From Verrucomicrobiota bacterium (GTDB taxonomy: Bacteria > Verrucomicrobiota > Verrucomicrobiia > Limisphaerales > J093): DNA of 64,000 nucleotides. The stretch covers positions 1-64,000 of the forward strand of contig VHCO01000013.1 in the NCBI GenBank assembly GCA_016871715.1, written 5' to 3'. The position numbers and the translations under genes were made by a program. This document shows, in pieces, positions 9,791 through 18,954 of the stretch (within the stretch, counting starts at the first letter, position 1; the number at the start of each line of letters is the position of its first letter). Below the pieces are notes generated by a model. It was not told where the DNA came from, made no database searches, and worked only from the letters and a program-made list of their open reading frames with translations.

Positions 9791-11017
9791 TCAACTAGCC
9801 CCTTCGAGGCGATGGCAAAACATGCCGTCGCGCAGCTTCGGCTCGAACCAAGTGCTCTTGGGCGGCATGATCTCGCCCGCATCCGCGATGGACATCAGGT
9901 CCTCGACGCTCGTCGGAAAGAGCGAGAAGGCACACGCATAGTCCCCCCGGTCGATGAGCCGCTCGAGCTCGCCCGTCCCGCGAATGCCGCCCACGAAACC
10001 CAAGCGCGGACTGGTCCGCGGATCGGCGATGCCGAAGATGGGCGCGATGATTTCGTGTTGGAGTCGCGATACATCCAGGTTTTGGACGGGGCGGGCGGCG
10101 GTCGTTGGCGCGGGTTGGGACTCGAGGCCGTACCAGCGACCGGCCAGGTACAGGCCCAGCGTGGACTGGCGCAGGGGCTGGGGTGGGGCATCGGGCACGA
10201 CGCGCCACACTCCCGCCAAGCGCACCAGCAACTCGTTGGGGGTGAGCCCATTGAGATCCGCCAAGACGCGGTGATAGGGCAGGATTTGGAGTTGTGTGTG
10301 CGCGAAGATGACTGCCAGGAAATGGGCGCTACCACCGGCACCCCGCCGCTGTCGAGACACGCGCGCGGCCGCCGCGGTCCGATGATGTCCGTCGGCGATG
10401 TACAAGGTCGGCAGCCGCTCGAACGCGGCCCGGACGGCCTCGTTCAAGGCGGCGTCCCGCAGTGTCCAGGACGAGTGCCGCACGCCGTCGGCAGCCACAA
10501 AATCGATCTCGGGCGGGCGGGCTGTAGCTTGGGCGACTAGATCTTCGAGCGCGGGCTCGGCGCGGTAGAGGAGGAAGGCGGGCCCCGTCTGCGCATCGAG
10601 AGCCTCGAGGTGCCGCACGCGGTCGTCTTCTTTGTCGACGCGGGTCAGTTCGTGTTTCTTGATTGCACCGGCCAAGTACGCTTCGCAGCTCGCCACGGCC
10701 ACGATGCCGGTCTGAGCGTGGTGGCCCATGACTTGTCGGTAAAGGTGGTAGGCGGGGGCCGGATCGGGCACGAGTGCGGTCTGCTGAATCAACCGCTGGA
10801 AATTCTCGCGCCCTCGAGCGTACACCATCGATGCGTAGGGGTCGGTGCCGGGCGGCAGGTCGATCTCGGGCTTGCTGACGTGCAGGAAACTGAGCGGGTT
10901 ATGGGCTGCCAACGCCCGGGCCTCCTCGGAGGACATGACGTCGTAGGGCAACTCACAAATCTGCGCGGCCAGTTCCGGTCGCGGGCGCAGGGCGGCGAAT
11001 GGTTGAATGTCGGCCAT
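9791..11017 (-). CDS. DUF1015 family protein
   Basis: 'MADIQPFAALRPRPELAAQICELPYDVMSSEEARALAAHNPLSFLHVSKPE' and 'LYIADGHHRTAAAARV'. Confidence 0.9.
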   Translation of the reverse strand: MADIQPFAALRPRPELAAQICELPYDVMSSEEARALAAHNPLSFLHVSKPEIDLPPGTDPYASMVYARGRENFQRLIQQTALVPDPAPAYHLYRQVMGHHAQTGIVAVASCEAYLAGAIKKHELTRVDKEDDRVRHLEALDAQTGPAFLLYRAEPALEDLVAQATARPPEIDFVAADGVRHSSWTLRDAALNEAVRAAFERLPTLYIADGHHRTAAAARVSRQRRGAGGSAHFLAVIFAHTQLQILPYHRVLADLNGLTPNELLVRLAGVWRVVPDAPPQPLRQSTLGLYLAGRWYGLESQPAPTTAARPVQNLDVSRLQHEIIAPIFGIADPRTSPRLGFVGGIRGTGELERLIDRGDYACAFSLFPTSVEDLMSIADAGEIMPPKSTWFEPKLRDGMFCHRLEGAS

Positions 11018-11185
11018 CGAAGCGCCGCCACAGTAGTCTCGGTCGGGGCGGATGGCACGCTGATTCTTGGCGTGGACCGCCGCGGTCGGTCGTCGCTGGT
11101 TGGGGCCGCGCGCTGGCGCGCAGTTGCAAGCGCCGGCAGTTGGCTTTCGAGGCCAGACTTGCGTTCGGCAGGTGGATGTCCCTAA

Positions 11186-12562
11186 TTGGTGCGCATGCAG
11201 TCTGGGTTTGAATCGGTTGAAGGATCGGTGGTGGCGCCGCTAGGCTTTCTGGCGGGAGGCGTCTTCTGCGACATCAAGCGCCTGGGGACCGGCAAAGGGT
11301 CGGCCAAAGGCCAGAAGCGCGACCTGGCTTTGATTGTCTCGGAGGCGCCGGCCGCCGCGGCGGGGATGTTCACGACCAACCAGGTTTGCGCGGCGCCGGT
11401 CAAGCTCTGCCTTGATCGGGTGAGCCGGGGTATGGCGCGGGCGATCGTGGTCAACTCGGGCAACGCCAATGCGTGTACGGGCCGGCGTGGTCTCGAGGAC
11501 GCCGAGCAGATGGCCGCCGCCGCCGCCCGCGCCCTGGGGTTGACGGCGCGGCAGGTCCTGGTGGCTAGTACGGGCCGGATTGGCGTGAACCTGCCGATGA
11601 ACCGGGTGAGGGCCGGGATTAAGGCGGCTGCGCAATGCTTGGGGAAGACCGCCACTCACGCCGCCGCCGCCGCGGAGGCGATCCTGACGAGCGACACCCG
11701 CGCCAAGCAGGTCGCGCTCGAGTTTAGGCTCGGCGGCCGGATCGTGCGCGTGGGCGGCATCTGCAAGGGGGCGGGTATGATCCAACCGGGCATGAGCCGG
11801 ACCGGCCGGCGTCCCGCGGCCGCGCCGCGCCCGAAGCGGCACGCCACCATGCTGGCGTTTTTGACAACGGACGCAGCAGTGGAAGTGCCCGCTCTCCAGC
11901 GCGCGATCGAGGAAGCGGTGGCGCAGAGCTTCAACCGCATTACGGTGGACGGCGACATGAGCACGAACGACACGGTCCTGTTGCTGGCCAATGGCCAGGC
12001 CGGGAACGCGCCGCTCACCGTCCGCGCTTGGGACCAGCCACGCTCGCCTCGTGCGCAAGCCGCCTTCGCCCGGCGCTTTCAGGCGGCGCTCAACCAGGTT
12101 TGTCTGGACTTGGCCCAGCAGATCGTGCGCGACGGGGAGGGCGTGAGCCGGTTTGTGACCGTGCGGGTAACGGGAGCCAAGAACGACCGGGACGCCGAGG
12201 CCGCCGCTCGCGCAGTGGCCAACAGCGCTTTGGTGAAGACCAGTTGGTGCGGTGGCGATCCGAACTGGGGTCGGATTATGGACGCCTTGGGCTATAGTCC
12301 GGCCAAAGTGGTGGAGGGCAAAGTGGACATTGGCTACAGCGCCGCCGGGAGCGGTTCGGCGCTCTGGAGCCTGAAAGGCGGCCAACCGACGCGGGCGACC
12401 TTTGGTCGGCTCTGTAAGATTGTGGCTGCCAAAGAGTTCGATTTGCACATCCGACTTCATCTGGGCCGCGGCTCGGCCGTTCTCTACGCTGCCGATCTCA
12501 CCGAGCAATACGTCGAGTTCAACCAAGGCGACGTGAACGATCCGGCGGCGTTGGGTGGGTAG
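11186..12562 (+). CDS. argJ: Bifunctional glutamate N-acetyltransferase/amino-acid acetyltransferase
   Basis: 'FTTNQVCAAPVK', 'VVNSGNANACTG', 'ATMLAFLTTDA', 'NRITVDGDMSTNDTV', 'CGGDPNWGRIMDALGYS'. Confidence 0.96.
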   Translation: MVRMQSGFESVEGSVVAPLGFLAGGVFCDIKRLGTGKGSAKGQKRDLALIVSEAPAAAAGMFTTNQVCAAPVKLCLDRVSRGMARAIVVNSGNANACTGRRGLEDAEQMAAAAARALGLTARQVLVASTGRIGVNLPMNRVRAGIKAAAQCLGKTATHAAAAAEAILTSDTRAKQVALEFRLGGRIVRVGGICKGAGMIQPGMSRTGRRPAAAPRPKRHATMLAFLTTDAAVEVPALQRAIEEAVAQSFNRITVDGDMSTNDTVLLLANGQAGNAPLTVRAWDQPRSPRAQAAFARRFQAALNQVCLDLAQQIVRDGEGVSRFVTVRVTGAKNDRDAEAAARAVANSALVKTSWCGGDPNWGRIMDALGYSPAKVVEGKVDIGYSAAGSGSALWSLKGGQPTRATFGRLCKIVAAKEFDLHIRLHLGRGSAVLYAADLTEQYVEFNQGDVNDPAALGG

Positions 12563-12645
12563 GCGGGCGGGGTCGGATCGGGAAGTCGAGGTGGCTTTCA
12601 GATCTTGGTTGCCAAGGGGCGGCCGACGGGTTTTTGTTGCGGCCG

Positions 12646-13521
12646 ATGCAGGACCTTATCGCCAAGGCTACGACGTTACTGGAGGCGTTGCCCTACATTC
12701 AGAAGTTCAGCGGGGCAACCTTCGTGATCAAGTACGGCGGTAGCTTCATGGACTCGCCGGACCCGGCCGTCCGCACCAGTGTGGCGCGGGACTTGGTGTT
12801 TCTCGAGGCGGTGGAGATCAATCCGGTGGTGGTGCATGGGGGCGGCAAGGCGATCACGCGGGCGATGGAGCAGGCCGGCCTCAAGCCACAGTTCGTGCAG
12901 GGGATGCGGACCACGGACGAGGCGACGGTGCAGGTGGTGGACCGGGTGCTCTCGCGCGAGATCAATCCGGAGATTGTGACGGCCATCAATTCACTCGGGG
13001 GCGTCGCCAAGGGCTTCGCGGGCACCGAGGTTTTTACATGCCGTAAACTGCGCTTGACGGGAAAGGCGGGTGAACCGATCGACCCGGGTTTCGTGGGCGA
13101 GGTCACGGGGGTCAACACAGCCCCGCTGCTCGAGTGCATTGAACGGGGCGTGACACCGGTCATCAGTCCGGTGGCGCGGGGTGACGATGGCCGGGTGTAC
13201 AACTGCAACGCGGACGTGGCGGCTGCGCGGGCGGCGATTGCGCTGCGGGCGCGTCGGTTGGTCTTCATGAGTGACGTGCCGGGTTTGCTGCGCGATCCCA
13301 AGGATCCGGCCAGCGTGATAGCGCACCTGCGGACCGGCGAGGTCAGTGCGTTGCGGCTGTCGGGCGTGATCGACCAGGGGATGATCCCGAAGGTGGATAG
13401 CGCCGTGGCAGCCATCCAGAGTGGGGTGGACAAGGTCTCGCTGGTGGATGGGCGTGTGCCTCACGCCGTCCTCCTCGAGATCTTCACCGACGCCGGTGTG
13501 GGAACTGAGGTGGTGTTGTGA
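12646..13521 (+). CDS. argB: Acetylglutamate kinase
   Basis: 'FVIKYGGSFMDSP', 'VVVHGGGKAIT', 'YNCNADVAAARAAIALRARRLVFMSDVPGLL'. Confidence 0.96.
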   Translation: MQDLIAKATTLLEALPYIQKFSGATFVIKYGGSFMDSPDPAVRTSVARDLVFLEAVEINPVVVHGGGKAITRAMEQAGLKPQFVQGMRTTDEATVQVVDRVLSREINPEIVTAINSLGGVAKGFAGTEVFTCRKLRLTGKAGEPIDPGFVGEVTGVNTAPLLECIERGVTPVISPVARGDDGRVYNCNADVAAARAAIALRARRLVFMSDVPGLLRDPKDPASVIAHLRTGEVSALRLSGVIDQGMIPKVDSAVAAIQSGVDKVSLVDGRVPHAVLLEIFTDAGVGTEVVL

Positions 13522-13605
13522 GCGGTCGCCGGTGTGTGGGGCTGGCGCCACACGCGCCGAGAGCGCGTGACGGCGAGGCCGTGGTGCGCCAGGAAAGGGA
13601 CCATC

Positions 13606-14637
13606 GTGTTGCCCGAACATATCCATAACGAAGCCGAGTTGGAGGACGTGTTGACGCGCCCTTCGCAGGCCTTGGTCGAGTTGGCTAAGACGCTGACGAG
13701 CCCGCTGGTCGTGCTCGGCGCAGGGGGCAAGATGGGACCTTCCCTTGCGGTGCTGGCTCGCCGGGCGGCGGAAGCCGCCGGGCAATCGCTCGACGTCGTC
13801 GCCGTCAGCCGCTTTCGCGACGAACCGGTCCGGCAGCGCCTCGAGGCCAACGGCGTCCAGACCGTGAGCCTGGATCTCCTCGAGGCACGCTCGCTGGAGT
13901 CGTTGCCCGACGCCGAGAACCTCATCTATCTCGTCGGGCTCAAGTTCGGCACCTCGACCAATCCCGCCGGCACTTGGGCGGTCAACACGCTGGTCCCTAG
14001 CCGCCTCCTGGAACGTTATCCGCAGGCGCGCGTCGTGGCGCTCTCCACCGGCAACGTCTATCCCCTGGTCGAAGTGCGTCGTGGCGGCTCCGTCGAGACC
14101 GACCCGCTCACCCCGCACGGCGAGTACGCGAACGCTGCGGTCGGCCGGGAGCGTATCTTCGAGTACGCGGCCGCGCGGCAGGGCACACGCGTGGCGTTGT
14201 TGCGCCTCTTCTACGCCACCGAACTGCGCTACGGTGTCCTGGTCGACCTCGCCAGGAAAGTGCAGGCAGGCGAAGCCATTCCACTGGCGACCGGCTACCT
14301 GAATTGTATCTGGCTCGGTGACGCTAACGACATGACCTTGCGCGCCCTGCGCCTGGCCGCGGCTCCACCCTCGGTCTGGAACTTGTGCCGACCCGAGATG
14401 GTGTCCGTGCGCGATGCGGCGTGTCGTCTGGGCGATCTGCTCGGCCGACGCCCGCTCTTCACTGGGGCCGAGAGCCCGACGGCGTTGTTAGGTGACCCGC
14501 GCCGCATCTGTGGGGCGTTGGGACCGCCGGCGACCGACCTGGCCACGCTCCTCGAATGGACGGCGCGTTGGGTTAGCCACGGCGGGCGGGATCTGGGGCG
14601 GCCGACCCACTTCGAGGTGCGCGATGGCAAGTACTGA
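13606..14637 (+). CDS. NAD-dependent epimerase/dehydratase family protein
   Basis: 'PLVVLGAGGKMGPSLAVLARRAAEAAG' Rossmann fold; 'VVALSTGNVYP'; GTG start at 13606. Confidence 0.8.
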   Translation: MLPEHIHNEAELEDVLTRPSQALVELAKTLTSPLVVLGAGGKMGPSLAVLARRAAEAAGQSLDVVAVSRFRDEPVRQRLEANGVQTVSLDLLEARSLESLPDAENLIYLVGLKFGTSTNPAGTWAVNTLVPSRLLERYPQARVVALSTGNVYPLVEVRRGGSVETDPLTPHGEYANAAVGRERIFEYAAARQGTRVALLRLFYATELRYGVLVDLARKVQAGEAIPLATGYLNCIWLGDANDMTLRALRLAAAPPSVWNLCRPEMVSVRDAACRLGDLLGRRPLFTGAESPTALLGDPRRICGALGPPATDLATLLEWTARWVSHGGRDLGRPTHFEVRDGKY

Positions 14638-15691
14638 GCCCTGGCGCCGACGGTTGGCCGAGGGCTTGGTGATCCCCGCCTGTCCGCTCGCCCTCACGCC
14701 CCAACGCCAATTCGACGAGCGCCGGCAGCGTGCCCTGTTCCGCTATTACCTGGCCGCGGGCGCGGGCGGTGTCGCCGTGGGTGTCCACACGACCCAATTC
14801 GCCATCCGAGAGCCGAAGGTGGGTCTGTTCCGACCGCTCCTGGCGCTGGCGGCGGAGGAGTTCGATCGCGCGGGGAGGCCCCCAGCCGATGCTGGACCGG
14901 TGCGGATCGGCGGGATTTGCGGCCCGACGCGCCAGGCCGTGGCCGAAGCCGCCTTGCTGCGGGAGTCGGGTTTTCACGCTGGCCTGTTGAGCTTGGGCGT
15001 GCTGCGGGACGCGACCGAGGCCAGCCTGATCGAGCATGCGCGGGCCGTGGGTGCCGTGCTGCCGCTGGTCGGCTTCTACCTGCAACCAGCGGTGGGCGGA
15101 CGCGTATTGCCCTTTTCGTTCTGGCGCAAGTTCGCCGAACTCGATCCCGTGGTGGCCATCAAGATCGCCCCGTTCAACCGTTACCAGACGCTCGACGTCC
15201 TCCGGGCCGTGGCGGAGTCCGGGCGGGCTGACCTAGCCCTGTACACGGGTAACGACGACAGCATCGTCCTGGACCTGCTGACGCCGTTCCGGTTCCGCTG
15301 CGGGAACGACTGGATCGAGCGGCGCATCGTGGGTGGTTTGCTGGGCCATTGGGCGGTCTGGACGCAGCGGGCGGTCGAGATCCACCGTCGATGCCGGCAA
15401 GTGGCGCGTGCCGGGGGACCGATCCCAGCCGAGCTCATGCGGTTGAGCGTCGAGGTCACCGACGCCAACGCGGCGTTCTTCGATGCGGCCAACGGTTTTG
15501 CTGGGTGCATTGCGGGTCTACACGAGGTCCTGCGCCGGCAGGGGCTCTTTACAGGCATCGAATGCTTAGATCCGCGGGAGGGGCTCAGCCTGGGGCAACG
15601 CGAGGAGATCGACCGCGTCTGTGCCGCGTACCCGCACCTGACCGACGACGACTTCGTCGCGCGGCATCGCACGGCGTGGCTCGCTGAGTAA
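14624..15691 (+). CDS. Dihydrodipicolinate synthase (DapA) family aldolase/lyase-like protein
   Basis: 'GLVIPACPLALTPQRQFDERRQRALFRYYLAAGAGGVAVGVHTTQF'; 'VVAIKIAPFNRYQTLDVL'; overlaps the upstream gene by 14 nt. Confidence 0.8.
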   Translation: MASTEPWRRRLAEGLVIPACPLALTPQRQFDERRQRALFRYYLAAGAGGVAVGVHTTQFAIREPKVGLFRPLLALAAEEFDRAGRPPADAGPVRIGGICGPTRQAVAEAALLRESGFHAGLLSLGVLRDATEASLIEHARAVGAVLPLVGFYLQPAVGGRVLPFSFWRKFAELDPVVAIKIAPFNRYQTLDVLRAVAESGRADLALYTGNDDSIVLDLLTPFRFRCGNDWIERRIVGGLLGHWAVWTQRAVEIHRRCRQVARAGGPIPAELMRLSVEVTDANAAFFDAANGFAGCIAGLHEVLRRQGLFTGIECLDPREGLSLGQREEIDRVCAAYPHLTDDDFVARHRTAWLAE

Positions 15692-15831
15692 CGGGTATGG
15701 TGTCGGTATTCGTAACGGAGACGGGCGGAAAGGCGAAGGAGGGCCAAGCGAAAGCGAAGAACTTGGAGGATCGGGCGCCCTTGCTGAGGCGCTGATGAGG
15801 TGAAGGCGGAGGCCTTAACGACTTGGGTGTC

Positions 15832-16040
15832 GTGTCAACTACAAGAAACCCGGCGAAATAGGGCTACCGGCTGTTCTGCGGTGCAGCAGTGTCAACTACT
15901 AGAAACCCGACACAATAAGTGATGCGCCCTGAGATCCTAACGGGAACTCGCGCCCGGGCTGCCAGCTTTGGGAGGGAGCCGTTGGGACCTGGGACAATCG
16001 ACGTCACCGTCGCTGTCAACAATACACAACCCGGCATAAT
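15832..16040 (+). repeat. Three degenerate copies of a ~29-bp repeat GTGTCAACTACtAGAAACCCGrCrcAATA
   Basis: 15832-15860 GTGTCAACTACAAGAAACCCGGCGAAATA; 15889-15917 GTGTCAACTACTAGAAACCCGACACAATA; 16012-16040 GCTGTCAACAATACACAACCCGGCATAAT. Confidence 0.75.
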
Positions 16041-16271
16041 TGCTGGTTCCCGCGTGGTTCGACGCCACGTCGGAACGCATTGCACCGAAAGATGTTGCGT
16101 AATGGCTTCATCGGCCACGCAGAGACCCAGGACCCAGGGGGTAAGGTGGTGGACAGGAAGTTCGGCGCTCCAGAAGCGCAACAAAGTCGGATGCGCCCGG
16201 GCCAGGTTCGGACAGAGTTCAGGGTTGCACTGGGGTGGTGAGCGTGATTGACTCAGTAGGAAATCACAGTC

Positions 16272-17876
16272 TTGGTGAGTCACATCAACTCTTTTCTTAT
16301 GACAAAGACCCCTCTCTATACTGGGACGCGTGCTTGTTTCGGTTGTCCTTTGAACCGACGCAGTTTCTTGAGTCGTAGCGGAGCGGCCGTGGCTGGGGCG
16401 GCGAGTTTGCTGGCTGCGCCATCCTGGGCGCGAGGAGCGGAGGGTACGAGCCAGCCGCGGATTCGGATCGTCTACTCGCTGCACGGCGCGCAGCAGACGG
16501 GGCCAGATTGGCCGAACAAGGGTTTCGATTTTCAGCCGGTGATGGACCGGGTGGAGCGGGAGTTGCGCCAGCGTTGTCCACGGTTCGAGTTTGTGTCGGC
16601 GCTGGCCACGGGAGAGGAGCAGGCCCGCAAGTTGTTGGCCGAGGACCAGGCTGCGGGCGGCATCGATGGGTACTTGGTGTACCAGATGAACTGCTGGAAT
16701 CGAGTGGTGCAGACGCTGGCAACGTCGGGGAAGCCGGTGCTTTATGCGGATTTCCAGTATGGTGGCAGTGGCGGTTTCTTGGTGTACAACGCGGCGTTTT
16801 TGCGGGCGAAGTCGGCAAATGTCGGTTTTGTGGCCTCGTCGCGTCTCGAGGATTTGGCCGAGGCGGTGAAGTGTTTCGCGCTGGTGAAGCGCGGCGGGTC
16901 GACCCAGGAGTTTGTGGCGGCGACGGCCCAGGTGCGCCAGCGGCGGACGCCGCCGCCGGGCGAGATGCTTTGTCATGCGGACAACCTCAAGCCGTTGTCC
17001 ACGGGCGAGTGCCTGCGCCGCCTCAAGGAGTCGAAGATCCTGGCGGTGCGCAGTCAGGAGTCGGGTCCGGCGGCGCCGGCGATGGGGATGGCGGTACAGA
17101 ACGTGGCGTTTGCTGAGGTGAACGAGGCCTGGAAGGCGGCGGATCGGGACGAGGCGCAGGCGGTAGCGGACCGTTGGGAGAAGTCGGCGACGAAGGTCGA
17201 GGGGGTGAGCCGGGAGACGCTCGACAGTTCGGCGGCGATGTATTTGGGGATGAAGGCGGTCTTGAAGAAGCACGGCGCCAACGCCATCACGGTTAATTGT
17301 CTGGGTGGATTTTATGGCGGGCACATTCACGCGTATCCGTGTTTGGGCTTCTTCGAGTTGAACAACGAGGCGTTGGTGGGGGGGTGCGAATGCGACGTGC
17401 GTTCGACCGCCACCATGGTGGCGCTCACGGCGCTGACGCAGGGTAGGCCTGGTTACATTTCGGATCCGGTGATTGACACGGCCAAGCGGCAGATCATTTA
17501 CGCGCACTGTGTAGCTTCGAATCGGGTGTTTGGACCGCAAGGGCCGGTGAATCCGATCGAGATCTTGACTCACTCGGAGGATCGGCAGGGTGCGTCGGTG
17601 CGGTCGATCTTGCCGGTCGGGTACATGACGACCACGGTCGAGTTCGAGCAGAGCCGCAAGGAGGTGTTGCTGCATTTGGCCAAGGCGGTGGCCAACGACC
17701 CGGACGACCGGGCGTGCCGGACGAAGCTGTGCGCCGAGCCGGTGGGGGATCTTGAGAAGCTGTTTCGGGAATGGGACCAGTGGGGTTGGCATCGGGTGAC
17801 CTGCTATGGCGACTTGAAGGAACCGATCTACGCGTTGGCGGAGGCTTTGGGCTGGAAGGTGGTCGAGGAGGCGTAG
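16272..17876 (+). CDS. Predicted Tat-exported sugar-isomerase-like protein (L-fucose/L-arabinose isomerase superfamily)
   Basis: N-terminal 'LNRRSFLSRSGAAVAGAASLLAAPSWA' Tat signal; 'AITVNCLGGFYGGHIHAYPCLGFFELNNEALVGGCECDVRSTATM' resembles FucI-type C-terminal domain. Confidence 0.75.
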   Translation: MVSHINSFLMTKTPLYTGTRACFGCPLNRRSFLSRSGAAVAGAASLLAAPSWARGAEGTSQPRIRIVYSLHGAQQTGPDWPNKGFDFQPVMDRVERELRQRCPRFEFVSALATGEEQARKLLAEDQAAGGIDGYLVYQMNCWNRVVQTLATSGKPVLYADFQYGGSGGFLVYNAAFLRAKSANVGFVASSRLEDLAEAVKCFALVKRGGSTQEFVAATAQVRQRRTPPPGEMLCHADNLKPLSTGECLRRLKESKILAVRSQESGPAAPAMGMAVQNVAFAEVNEAWKAADRDEAQAVADRWEKSATKVEGVSRETLDSSAAMYLGMKAVLKKHGANAITVNCLGGFYGGHIHAYPCLGFFELNNEALVGGCECDVRSTATMVALTALTQGRPGYISDPVIDTAKRQIIYAHCVASNRVFGPQGPVNPIEILTHSEDRQGASVRSILPVGYMTTTVEFEQSRKEVLLHLAKAVANDPDDRACRTKLCAEPVGDLEKLFREWDQWGWHRVTCYGDLKEPIYALAEALGWKVVEEA

Positions 17877-17973
17877 GCCGGAGCTCCTGAGGGGTGCGGG
17901 TGGGCAAGCTAGGTGGGGGCGCATTGGAAAACCTGCTTTCGCAGCGAGCCGCTTCCGCATAGGCTGCCGGGGC

Positions 17974-18891
17974 GTGAAACCTAGTACACACAACCGGCCG
18001 GCGCGGCCTGGCCGCCGTGGTCGGGGGCGACGATCGCCGCCGCCGGTTCCGTGGCGGTTGGTGGTGAGCTTGGCGGTGGCGATGGTGGCGCTCGGGACGG
18101 TGGTCATGCTGCCGCCGGGTTGGTGGGAAGACCGGCTGCGACCGCGGGCAAGGCCTCGGTCGGCGACGCCCACGAACCTCGCGGTTGGCCCGGTCACGTC
18201 CGCCGCGCCCGCGACGGTACCTGCGGTTGCGACCCCGACGAACGTTGCCGCGGTCTCGTTAACGAACCGCCCGGCGACGCGGTCGCTGCCGGAAGCGGTT
18301 CTGGCCCTACCGCCTGAGGAGCGGGCGATCGCACTGTTGAGCCAGGGGAACCGGTTGTTGAGGGTTGGGCAGGCGGCTGAGGCGGAGTGGTTGTATCGGC
18401 AGGCTGCGGACCTGACGCCGGAAGACGAGGATGTGTTTTACAACTTGGGCATTTCGTTGGCGCGCCAAGGGCGGACCAACGAGGCGATCCAGGCGTATGA
18501 GCGGGCCTTGACGCTTTTCCCTGAGTATGCCGAGGTGCATAACAACTATGGGAATCTGCTCGTGGACCTTGGGCGGTTAGACGAAGGGGTGGAACATTTC
18601 GAACAGGCGCTCGAGACGTTGCCGGACTACGCAGTGGCTCACAACAACCTGGGCAACGCGTTGCTGAGACAAGGCAAGGCGGACGCGGCGCTCGATCGGT
18701 TCACGCGGGCGGTGCAACTGGACACGAACTATTGGCAAGCGCACTTCAACCTGGGGAATCTTCTTGCCAATCGGCAGCGGTCGGCGGAGGCGGCGGCGCA
18801 TTTCCGGGAGGTACTGCGGCTGCAGCCGGAGTTTACGCCCGCGCGCACGGCGCTCGAGGGGGCGGCTCCCGCGACCGTGCCCGAGCCATGA
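17974..18891 (+). CDS. TPR-repeat protein with N-terminal membrane anchor
   Basis: Repeated 'AVAHNNLGNALLRQGKADAALDRFTRAVQLD'-type TPR units; hydrophobic N-terminal helix. Confidence 0.88.
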   Translation: MKPSTHNRPARPGRRGRGRRSPPPVPWRLVVSLAVAMVALGTVVMLPPGWWEDRLRPRARPRSATPTNLAVGPVTSAAPATVPAVATPTNVAAVSLTNRPATRSLPEAVLALPPEERAIALLSQGNRLLRVGQAAEAEWLYRQAADLTPEDEDVFYNLGISLARQGRTNEAIQAYERALTLFPEYAEVHNNYGNLLVDLGRLDEGVEHFEQALETLPDYAVAHNNLGNALLRQGKADAALDRFTRAVQLDTNYWQAHFNLGNLLANRQRSAEAAAHFREVLRLQPEFTPARTALEGAAPATVPEP

Positions 18892-18954
18892 CTGCGAGAC
18901 TGGTAGGGGGCCGGTGGCGGTGTGTGTGGAGTCTAGCCTAGCGGGTTTTAGGCT

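Noticed and set aside
15864-18197. 777-aa - strand ORF
   Set aside because: Antisense to the Tat isomerase-like gene; Arg/His/Pro-rich, no domain; crosses the repeat cluster
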